Below are positions 5,989 to 12,194 of a DNA stretch of 12,283 bases, piece by piece (position 1 is the first letter of the stretch; every line of letters begins with the position of its first letter). Source of the stretch: Chloroflexota bacterium (GTDB lineage Bacteria > Chloroflexota > Limnocylindria > Limnocylindrales > CSP1-4); assembly GCA_021815005.1 (NCBI GenBank), contig JAKAHL010000028.1:1-12283 (forward strand). Direction: 5' to 3'. A model generated the notes under the pieces. That model was given only the letters and a program-made list of their open reading frames with translations, ran no database searches and had not been told where the DNA came from. The translations under genes were made by a program, and so were the position numbers.

Positions 5989-7758
5989 TCAGGCGGACGG
6001 CCCGGCCACGCGCACGACGCGCGCCGCGCGCCATGCCGCCGCCCGGTCCAGCAGCTCCGCGGCCGACTGCAGCGCCGCCGGGCCGCCGTCAGGGCCGCCA
6101 AGCATCACCGCCAGCTCGGCCACCTGGCCGTCGCGGTCGAGGCGGGCGATCTCGGTGACCGTCCGGCCGTCGCGCTCCCGCTTCGCGATGCGGAAGTGGG
6201 CGTCCGCGTAGGCGGCCAGCTGCGGCAGGTGCGTGACGCACAGCACCTGGTGGGCGCGCCCGAGGGCCCACAGGCTCCGGCCCACCGGGTCCGCGGAGCG
6301 GCCCCCGATCCCGGTGTCGATCTCGTCGAACACGAGGGTTGGCGTGCGGTCCGCCTCGGCCAGCACCTGCTTGACCGCCAGCGCCACCCGGGAGAGCTCG
6401 CCGCCTGACGCGATGCGCGCCAGCGGTCGGCCCGGCTCGCCGGGATTGGGCCGGAAGGTGAACACGACGGTGTCGATCCCGGTCGCGTCGAAGGCCACGG
6501 CATCCCCGTCAACCTCCACCGCGGGGTCGTCCCGCGCGGCCGGCCGGCGGCCCACCGCCACCGCGAACGCCCCCGCCGGGAAGCCGAGGTCGGCGAGCAC
6601 CGACGACACGGCCTCCCCGAGGACCTCCGCCGTCCGCGATCGCCGGATCGACAGGGTCGCCGCGGCGTCCGCGATCGCCAGCAGCAGGCGGCCGTCCTCC
6701 TCCTCGCGGCGCGCCCGCTCGCCCTCGAGGCCCCGCAGGCGGGCCGCCTCGGCCGCCGCCCGCGACCCGTGCTCGATCACGGCCGCCTCGTCGTCCCCGT
6801 AGCGGCGCAGCAGCCGGTGGATCTCGCCCAGGCGGTCCTCGAGGCGGGCGAGGGTGGCGGGATCGTGGTCGACGGTGTCCGCGAGCGCGCGCACCTCGGC
6901 CGCGGCGTCCTCAAGCTCTGCCTCGAGCCCGGCGAGCCGGTCACCCAGCGGGGACCACCGCTCGTCGAGGCGGGCGAGCGCCCGGAGGTCGTGGCCCGCC
7001 CGCGCCACGCGCTCCCGCGCGCCCTTGCCCTCGGCCAGGAGCAGCTCGCGCACGGCGGCCGCTCCCGTCAGGATGGTCTCGGCGTGCTGGGCCGCCGCCA
7101 GCTGCGCCGTGATCTCGTCCGCCTCCCCCGCCCGGAGGCGGGCCGCGGCGATCTCGTCCGCCTCGTGCTCCAGCAGGTCCAGGCGCCGCAGCAGCTCGCG
7201 CGGGTCCATGGCGAGGCCGGCCATCTCGGCCCGGTTCGCGCGCCAGCGCTCCACCGCCGACGCCACGGCCGCCCGCTCGGCCCCGTACCCGCCGAACGCG
7301 TCCAGCAGGTCGCGCTGCCAGTCCGCGTCCAGCAGGCGCTGCTGGTCGTGCTGGCCGTGGATCTCGACCAGGGGCGCCACGACGAGCGCCAGCCGCCCGG
7401 CGGTCACCGCCTCGTCGTCGAGCCGGGCAGTGGACCGGCCCGTGGCCGAGACCTCGCGGACCGCGATCAGGGGCTCGGGCAGGCGGTCGAACAGCGCCTC
7501 CACCCGTGCCGCATCGGCCCCGTGGCGCACCAGCGACGAGTCTGCGCGGGCCCCGAGCGCGAGGCCCAGCGCGTCGATGAGCAGGCTCTTGCCGGCCCCG
7601 GTCTCGCCGGTCAGCACGTTGAGGCCGGGCGCCAGCGCGAGCCGGACGCGGTCGATCAGCGCGAGGTCGCTCACGGCGACCTCGAGCAGACGACCGGGGC
7701 GACCGTCGTCGGGGCCTCCGGCGACCGGGGAGGGCTCGGGGGCGGGCGGTGCAGCCAT
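5989..7758 (-). CDS. recN: DNA repair protein RecN
   Basis: SMC-like ATPase that binds DNA ends and promotes double-strand break repair by RecA. The product has 589 residues from the ATG at 7758; family members are mostly 550-580. The ATPase head is split: Walker A GETGAGKS at 51-58 in the segment GLNVLTGETGAGKSLLIDAL, and near the C-terminus the ABC signature SGGELSR (451-457), Walker B LVFDEIDTGIGG (475-486) and the His-switch VTHLPQLAAYAD (His510). Between them lie long heptad-like, Ala/Glu/Arg-rich coiled-coil arms, and a RecN-typical HGQHDQQRLLD motif. The first 22 residues (Pro/Gly-rich) precede the normal start; a GTG at Val29 is an alternative. The ATG lies 2 nt after the nadK stop, without a clear Shine-Dalgarno, so translation is probably coupled. 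The frame stays open for 294 more codons upstream, a GC-rich shadow of nadK and tlyA. Confidence 0.96.
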   Translation of the reverse strand: MAAPPAPEPSPVAGGPDDGRPGRLLEVAVSDLALIDRVRLALAPGLNVLTGETGAGKSLLIDALGLALGARADSSLVRHGADAARVEALFDRLPEPLIAVREVSATGRSTARLDDEAVTAGRLALVVAPLVEIHGQHDQQRLLDADWQRDLLDAFGGYGAERAAVASAVERWRANRAEMAGLAMDPRELLRRLDLLEHEADEIAAARLRAGEADEITAQLAAAQHAETILTGAAAVRELLLAEGKGARERVARAGHDLRALARLDERWSPLGDRLAGLEAELEDAAAEVRALADTVDHDPATLARLEDRLGEIHRLLRRYGDDEAAVIEHGSRAAAEAARLRGLEGERARREEEDGRLLLAIADAAATLSIRRSRTAEVLGEAVSSVLADLGFPAGAFAVAVGRRPAARDDPAVEVDGDAVAFDATGIDTVVFTFRPNPGEPGRPLARIASGGELSRVALAVKQVLAEADRTPTLVFDEIDTGIGGRSADPVGRSLWALGRAHQVLCVTHLPQLAAYADAHFRIAKRERDGRTVTEIARLDRDGQVAELAVMLGGPDGGPAALQSAAELLDRAAAWRAARVVRVAGPSA

Positions 7759-7760
7759 CG

Positions 7761-8603
7761 TCAGGAGGGCAGCAGCTCGACCTTGGTCCGCAGGAGATCC
7801 CAGAACGGCATCGCTCCGGACGGCTCCACGAACCGGATCGGGCGGTCGAAGGCGCTCACCTCCACCACATCGCCCACGGCGAGCTTGCGATCCTCGCGCC
7901 CGTCGATCGAGACCAGCGCCTCGAACGCGTCCACGACGCGGCAGCGCACCACCTGGCTCGGGGAGACGACGATCGAGCGGAGGGCCGACAGGTAGCCGGC
8001 GATGGGCGTCACCACGATGTTGCGGCTCTGCGGGTCCAGGATCGGGCCGCCGGCCGAGAAGCTGTAGCCCGTGGACCCGGTGGGGCTGGCCACCACCAGG
8101 CCGTCGGACACGAAGGTCGCGAGGTGCGAGGCGTCGATCGTCACGTCCAGGCGCACCACGCGCGCCAGCGAGCCGCGGGCGACCACGATGTCGTTGAGCG
8201 CGGTGAAGGCCTCGCCGGTGGGCCCGCCGCCGGGGAGGATGGCCCCGGCCAGCGCCATCCGCTCGCCGACGGAGAAGTCGCCCTCCACGAGCAGTCGCAG
8301 GACGGGCTCCAGCTCCGTCGCCTCCGCCTTGGACAGGAAGCCCACCTTGCCGAGGTTGACGCCCAGCAGCGGCACGTCCACACGTGCCACGGCCTGGGCG
8401 GCCCGCAGGAACGTCCCGTCGCCGCCGAGCACCACCAGCACGTCGCTGGCGGGCAGCTCGCGGTTCAGGGTGACCAGGTCCCCGGCCTGCGCGGCCCAGT
8501 GCCCCACCCCGGCCGACTCGCACCATGCCGCCGCCCGGTCGCGCAGCCCCACGGCCGCCTCGCTGGTGGGGTTGTACGCCAAGCCGATCCGGCGAACGCT
8601 CAT
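7761..8603 (-). CDS. nadK: NAD kinase
   Basis: Makes NADP from NAD with ATP (or polyphosphate in some lineages), in the cytosol. The product has 280 residues with the start at 8603. The catalytic GGDGT motif is at 60-64 in VLVVLGGDGTFLRAA, followed by NLGKVGFL (83-90), an LND at 136-138 where LNE is common, and the second signature SPTGSTGYSFSAGGP (173-187), which contacts the nucleotide. The C-terminal beta-sandwich contains VSIDGR. The ATG at 8603 forms an ATGA overlap with the tlyA stop and has GGGAGA at 8611-8616, 7 nt upstream, giving the typical N-terminus MSVRRIGLAYNP. An ATG 15 nt earlier would place that Shine-Dalgarno inside the gene, so it is less likely. tlyA-nadK-recN is a known conserved trio in actinobacteria; the order matches here. 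Confidence 0.96.
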   Translation of the reverse strand: MSVRRIGLAYNPTSEAAVGLRDRAAAWCESAGVGHWAAQAGDLVTLNRELPASDVLVVLGGDGTFLRAAQAVARVDVPLLGVNLGKVGFLSKAEATELEPVLRLLVEGDFSVGERMALAGAILPGGGPTGEAFTALNDIVVARGSLARVVRLDVTIDASHLATFVSDGLVVASPTGSTGYSFSAGGPILDPQSRNIVVTPIAGYLSALRSIVVSPSQVVRCRVVDAFEALVSIDGREDRKLAVGDVVEVSAFDRPIRFVEPSGAMPFWDLLRTKVELLPS

Positions 8604-9424
8604 CGGGCCGTCTCCCATGCCGCGGCGACCGCGTCGTCAATGCGCTCCTCGATGGCGGGACCGGGCACGCCGGCGGCGAGGTGCGCCATGAACTCGCGAT
8701 TCCCCTCCGGCCCGAGGATAGGCGACGGGATGACGCCCAGCATCCCGATGCCGAGCGCCGCGGCGCGGGCCGCCACCTCGCGGAGCACGCGGCGGTGCAC
8801 CTCCGGGTCGCGCACCACGCCGCCCCGCGCGTCGGCGCGGCCGGCCTCGAACTGCGGCTTGACCAGCGCCAGAATCGGCCCGGAGCCGTTGCGCAGGGTT
8901 GACCGCACCGGGCCCAGGACCAGCCCGAGCGAGATGAACGACACGTCGACGACCGCCATGTCGGCTGCCTCCGCGAGCGTCTCGGCCGTCAGCGAGCGGG
9001 CGTTGACGCGCTCCATGCTGACCACGCGCGGGTCGTGGCGCAGGCGCTCGGCCAGCTGCCCGTAGCCCACGTCCACGGCGTAGACGCGAACGGCGCCGCG
9101 GGCGAGCAGGACGTCGGTGAAGCCGCCCGTCGAGGCGCCGACATCGATGGCGACCGTGCCGGCCGGGTCCACGCCGAACGCGTCGAGGGCGGCCAGCAGC
9201 TTGCGGGCGCCGCGGCTGACCCAGACCGGGCCCTCGGCCAGGGCGATGGCGGCCGCCCGGTCCACGAGGTCGCCCGCCTTGAGGTCATGGCGCGCGGCGT
9301 CCCCCTCCCCCACCCTGACCTGGCCGGCCATGACCAGCGCCTGGGCTCGCGAGCGCGTGGCGACCAGACCCCGCTCCACGAGGAGCTGGTCGAGACGGAG
9401 GCGCTTGGCGGTTCCGGCCGGCAT
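8600..9424 (-). CDS. tlyA: TlyA-type rRNA 2'-O-methyltransferase
   Basis: Methylates ribose 2'-OH groups of 16S and/or 23S rRNA (cytidines at the subunit interface in mycobacteria, where loss gives capreomycin resistance). Old annotations call it hemolysin. The product has 274 residues, standard for the family. The N-terminal S4 domain (about 8-60) reads RLDQLLVERGLVATRSRAQA. The FtsJ/RrmJ-type methyltransferase follows, with SAM motif DVGASTGGFTD (94-104), AVDVGYGQLA, and DVSFISL and LVKPQFEAGR further on. The expected K-D-K-E tetrad is complete: Lys75, Asp160, Lys189 and Glu244. The ATG at 9424 is the first start after an in-frame stop. It has no real Shine-Dalgarno; GGGG lies too close, and a CACCAT hexamer ends 6 nt upstream. 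Short isoforms correspond to 16S-only enzymes in some bacteria; which rRNAs this one targets is not decidable. Confidence 0.95.
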   Translation of the reverse strand: MPAGTAKRLRLDQLLVERGLVATRSRAQALVMAGQVRVGEGDAARHDLKAGDLVDRAAAIALAEGPVWVSRGARKLLAALDAFGVDPAGTVAIDVGASTGGFTDVLLARGAVRVYAVDVGYGQLAERLRHDPRVVSMERVNARSLTAETLAEAADMAVVDVSFISLGLVLGPVRSTLRNGSGPILALVKPQFEAGRADARGGVVRDPEVHRRVLREVAARAAALGIGMLGVIPSPILGPEGNREFMAHLAAGVPGPAIEERIDDAVAAAWETAR

Positions 9425-9441
9425 GCCCCAATGGTGTCACA

Positions 9442-9455
9442 CGCGGCTCACCGCG
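9442..9455. other. Small hairpin in the dxs-tlyA gap
   Basis: Perfect 5-bp inverted repeat CGCGG/CCGCG around CTCA, 18 nt upstream of the tlyA ATG. It is short, lacks a T-run and could be chance in GC-rich DNA. If formed in mRNA it would sit just before the start codon and could limit or time tlyA translation. Confidence 0.25.
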
Positions 9456-9466
9456 GGCGTGGCGCA

Positions 9467-9510
9467 CGGCGCGGGTTGCCGGCCGGCGCGGGGGGCGGGG
9501 CCGGCGCGGG
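9467..9510. repeat. Short GC-rich direct repeats between dxs and tlyA
   Basis: The 12-mer ggccggcgcggg (plus strand) occurs exactly at 9481-9492 and 9499-9510, abutting the dxs stop codon. A 9-nt core of it recurs at 9467-9475, so copies are spaced 17-18 nt. No function is evident. A protein-binding site, a remnant of slippage, or simple sequence bias in this 86-nt gap are all possible. Confidence 0.6.
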
Positions 9511-11637
9511 TCAGCGGGCCTCGGTTGGCGAGGCCGGCGCGCCGAGCTGCGCGAGCGCCTCCACGACCTGGCCCGTGATCCCCGGCACGTCGAGCCGCAG
9601 GAGCCGCCGCAGGTCCGACACCGCGCCGTGGTCCACGAAGCGGTCGCCCGGGATGCCCACGATCCGAACGTGCGTGTCGCGATAGACGGGATCGGTCGCG
9701 CGCGCCTCCTCGAACGCCTCGAGCACGCCGCTCCCGAAGCCGCCGGTGACGACGCTCTCCTCGAGCGTCACCACGAGCCGCTTGCCGCGGGCCTGGTCCA
9801 GGATCAGCTGGCGGTCGAGGGGCTTGGCGTAGCGAGCGTTGACCACCCCGGCCGACCAGCCCAGCGCCTCGAGGGCCGTGGCCGCCTCCATCGCGCGCAT
9901 CGCGATCGGGCCGAACGCCACCAGCAGCAGGTCGCGGCCGGCCCGCAGGACCTCGCCCCGCCCCACGGGCAGCACCTCGGGCTCGCGCTCGGGCACGCCG
10001 AACCCCGCGTCCCTCGGGTAGTGCAGCGCGAAGGGGTGGTCCTGGGCGAGGGCGGTCCGGAGCAGCGAGCGCAGCTCCTGCTCGTCCTTGGGGCTCGCGA
10101 TGACGAGGTTGGGGAGCATCCGCTGGGCGGGGATCGTGAACATGCCCTGGTGGCTGGTGCCGTCCTCGCCCACCAGGCCGGCCCGGTCCACCGCGAGGAG
10201 CACCGGCGCGTCGTTCTGGCACACGTCGTGGACCGTCTGGTCGAAGGCGCGCTGGAGGAAGGTCGAGTAGAGCGCCACCACGGGGCGCATGCCGCCCAGC
10301 GCGAGGCCGGTGGCCATCGTGACCGCGTGCTGCTCGGCGATCCCGACGTCGATGAACCGGTCCGGGAACTGGGCCTGGAATCGGGCGAGGCCCGTGCCGG
10401 TGGGCATCCCCGCGGTGATGCCCACGATTCGCCGGTCGTGCGCGCCGAGCTCCACCAGCTCCCGAGCGAAGAACGCCGTGTAGTTCGGGGTTTTCTTGGC
10501 CTCGGCGGCGGCCTCTGGCGTGGAGCTCGGGACCGCGCCCTTCTCCAGCGGCGAGCCGTGCGGATAGCCCCGGCGGTCCGCCATGACCGACGATGACGGC
10601 GGCGCTCCCGCCTCGGCGTCACGGCTCGGCGCCATCGAGGAGCCGCCCGCGGCCGAGCTCGCCATCGCGTCGCCGTTCGTCGCGCCAGGCGCGCCGCGCC
10701 GATCGCGGGCGTCGGCCGGCGGCAGCTCGATCGGGGGCAGCGCCGCGCCGTGGAAGGAGACTTGGTCGCGCTCGGCGGGCTTGTAGCCCTTGCCCTTCTG
10801 CGTCCGCACGTGGACCAGGACGGGCTCGTTGAGCATCAGCGCCCGGCGGAAGGTCTCCTCCAGGAAGGCCCGATCGTGGCCGGGCATGACGCCGACGTAC
10901 GTGATCCCCAGATCCTCGAACAGCTGGCCCGGCTGCGCGAGCGAGATCACCGACTGGCGGACGCGTCGCGAGAGCTCCAGGGCCCGGGTGCCGACGACCG
11001 GGATGCGCTCCGTGACCGTGTCGTACGCGGTCCGGCCCTGGCGCCACGCCGACGAGAGCTTGATCTCCGAGAGGTACTTGCTGATCGCGCCGACTGCGGG
11101 GCTGATCGACATCTCGTTGTCGTTGAGCACGATCAGCAGCTGCGTCTGCCGGTGGCCGATGTCGTTGAGCGCCTCCAGGCTGAGGCCCGACATCAGGGCC
11201 GCGTCGCCCACGACGACCGCGATCCGCTCCATCGAGTGGCGCAGGTCCCGCGCGGTCGCGAGCCCCTCGGCGATCGAGAGGCCGGTGCCGGCGTGGCCGC
11301 CGTCCATCACGTCGTGCGCCGACTCCGAGCGGCGCGGGAAGCCGCCGACGCCGTCCAGCTGCCGAAGCGTGTGGAAGCGGTCGAGGCGGCCGGTGAGCAG
11401 CTTGTGGGCGTACGCCTGGTGGCCCGTGTCCCAGACCACCTTGTCACGGGGCGACTCGAGGAGCCGGTGCAGCGCGAGGGTGATCTCCACGACGCCGAGC
11501 GAGGAGCCGAGGTGGCCGCCCGTGGAGGCGACGGTCCGGATGATGGTGTCGCGGATCTCGCCGGCGAGCTGGTCGAGCTCCTCGTCCGACAGCCCCCGCA
11601 GCTCGGCGGGGCCGGTCAGGCGCTCGAGGATCGACAC
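9511..11637 (-). CDS. dxs: 1-deoxy-D-xylulose-5-phosphate synthase
   Basis: TPP- and Mg-dependent enzyme joining pyruvate and glyceraldehyde 3-phosphate, first step of the MEP isoprenoid pathway. The product has 708 residues against the usual 620-650. The N-terminal TPP domain (about 1-300) shows GHLGSSLG (His42), WDTGHQAYAHK (69-79), the Mg-binding pair Asp145 and Asn174 (VVGDAALMSG, LNDNEMSIS), and KGKGYKPAE with His296. The pyrimidine domain (about 383-545) has IAEQHAVT (catalytic Glu435), ALYSTFLQRAFDQ (Tyr457), DRAGLVGEDG and SHQG (Arg485, Asp492, His496). The C-terminal transketolase domain spans about 560-700. Two oddities: the cofactor motif reads GDA, not GDG, and residues about 305-382 are a Ser/Ala/Pro/Gly-rich linker roughly 60 residues longer than normal. 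The start is GTG at 11637, with AAGGAG at 11647-11652. ispA, often beside dxs, is absent. Function is secure since all key residues are kept. Confidence 0.95.
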   Translation of the reverse strand: MSILERLTGPAELRGLSDEELDQLAGEIRDTIIRTVASTGGHLGSSLGVVEITLALHRLLESPRDKVVWDTGHQAYAHKLLTGRLDRFHTLRQLDGVGGFPRRSESAHDVMDGGHAGTGLSIAEGLATARDLRHSMERIAVVVGDAALMSGLSLEALNDIGHRQTQLLIVLNDNEMSISPAVGAISKYLSEIKLSSAWRQGRTAYDTVTERIPVVGTRALELSRRVRQSVISLAQPGQLFEDLGITYVGVMPGHDRAFLEETFRRALMLNEPVLVHVRTQKGKGYKPAERDQVSFHGAALPPIELPPADARDRRGAPGATNGDAMASSAAGGSSMAPSRDAEAGAPPSSSVMADRRGYPHGSPLEKGAVPSSTPEAAAEAKKTPNYTAFFARELVELGAHDRRIVGITAGMPTGTGLARFQAQFPDRFIDVGIAEQHAVTMATGLALGGMRPVVALYSTFLQRAFDQTVHDVCQNDAPVLLAVDRAGLVGEDGTSHQGMFTIPAQRMLPNLVIASPKDEQELRSLLRTALAQDHPFALHYPRDAGFGVPEREPEVLPVGRGEVLRAGRDLLLVAFGPIAMRAMEAATALEALGWSAGVVNARYAKPLDRQLILDQARGKRLVVTLEESVVTGGFGSGVLEAFEEARATDPVYRDTHVRIVGIPGDRFVDHGAVSDLRRLLRLDVPGITGQVVEALAQLGAPASPTEAR

Positions 11638-11720
11638 GATTCGTGGCTCCTTGCTGCGCGGGTCCGGGCACCGGATCCCTGCGGCGGCCCGGCGGGTCGC
11701 GGTCGGTGGTGGGCTAGCGG

Positions 11721-11726
11721 ATGGTA
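11721..11726 (-). promoter_or_regulatory. Possible -10 box upstream of dxs
   Basis: TACCAT on the minus strand fits TAnnnT and is one of few AT-containing hexamers in the 150-nt xseB-dxs gap. It would start a transcript about 75 nt before the dxs GTG. No -35 box is recognisable. It lies just downstream of a stem-loop at 11736-11752, an arrangement consistent with an operon break, but the evidence is weak. Confidence 0.25.
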
Positions 11727-11735
11727 GCGCGATCC

Positions 11736-11752
11736 CGCGGCTCCGGGCCGCG
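11736..11752 (-). terminator. Stem-loop after xseB, possible weak terminator
   Basis: Perfect 6-bp inverted repeat CGCGGC/GCCGCG with a 5-nt loop, 35 nt downstream of the xseB stop. No T-run follows, so intrinsic termination is doubtful. The rest of the gap (11638-11787) holds the dxs Shine-Dalgarno at 11647-11652 and nothing else I recognise. Confidence 0.3.
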
Positions 11753-11787
11753 ACCGGCTCCGCCCGCCCCGGCCCCGGGGCATGGGC

Positions 11788-12051
11788 TCAGCCTGCCGAC
11801 TCCTCGGCGGCGACGTCTGTGACGGCCAGCGAGCCGTCCGCGCGCGCCATCAGCTGCGACACCCGGAGCTCCGCGGCCGAGAGCAGCCCCTCGCAGCGGG
11901 CCTGGAGCGCGACCGCCCGCTCGTACGAGGCGATCGTGTCCTCCAGCGACTGATTCCCGGCCTCGAGCGCGGCGACGACGCGCCCCAGCTCGGCGAACGC
12001 CTCGTCGAAGCCCAGCGCCTCGATCTCGTCGGCGGGAGCGGGGTCGGTCAC
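11788..12051 (-). CDS. xseB: Exodeoxyribonuclease VII small subunit
   Basis: Small subunit of exonuclease VII, which with XseA degrades single-stranded DNA to oligonucleotides during repair and recombination. The product has 87 residues, normal for XseB. The helical-hairpin core matches the family closely: FDEAFAELGRVVAALEAGNQ (15-34), SLEDTIASYERAVALQARCE (35-54), then LLSAAELRVSQL (56-67). The C-terminal 20 residues are a variable tail. The start is GTG at 12051, overlapping the preceding 48-residue ORF's stop as GTGA, with GGGAGGA at 12058-12064, 6 nt upstream. This coupling puts xseB in one translational unit with the small membrane ORF and with the gene before that, expected to be xseA. 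The next gene, dxs, follows after 150 nt, an order known from Firmicutes (xseA-xseB-ispA-dxs) minus ispA. Confidence 0.95.
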   Translation of the reverse strand: MTDPAPADEIEALGFDEAFAELGRVVAALEAGNQSLEDTIASYERAVALQARCEGLLSAAELRVSQLMARADGSLAVTDVAAEESAG

Positions 12052-12194
12052 GGTTGGTCCTCCCGGGTCGCCGGCCCGGGCTCGGCGTCCGGGGGCGTGA
12101 GGCGCCGGTCGATCCGGCCGGCAAGGATGATACCGAGCCTGACCCCGAGCCCGGCGATCGCCAGCACCACCACGAGGTAGACGGCCACCTCCAT
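12048..12194 (-). CDS. Small single-span membrane protein between xseA and xseB
   Basis: An unrecognised 48-residue ORF I read from the ATG at 12194. Residues 4-25 (AVYLVVVLAIAGLGVRLGIILA) form one hydrophobic helix broken by a single Arg at 19, followed by the basic patch GRIDRRL (26-32) and a short Pro/Glu/Asp-rich tail. A Met-Glu N-terminus with basic residues after the helix suggests N-out, C-in topology. Its ATG shares one base with the upstream stop (TGATG) and its stop overlaps the xseB start (GTGA), so it exactly fills the space between two coupled genes, good support for being real. No clear Shine-Dalgarno is visible before it. Function unknown; it could be a small membrane anchor or a lineage-specific spacer gene. 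A chance ORF is possible, as GC-rich DNA has few stops. Confidence 0.6.
   Translation of the reverse strand: MEVAVYLVVVLAIAGLGVRLGIILAGRIDRRLTPPDAEPGPATREDQP

Noticed and set aside
7759..8640. A 294-codon upstream extension of recN, overlapping nadK
   Set aside because: It shadows nadK in another frame, is compositionally biased, and would give an 883-residue RecN; the ATG at 7758 fits the family length.
8600..9424. Hemolysin or toxin role suggested by the TlyA name
   Set aside because: The full S4 plus FtsJ-type methyltransferase architecture and K-D-K-E residues indicate rRNA methylation; the hemolysin label is historical.
11638..11787. A riboswitch in front of dxs (for example a TPP sensor)
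   Set aside because: I could not recognise conserved TPP-riboswitch core sequences; only a 6-bp hairpin and a ribosome binding site are present.
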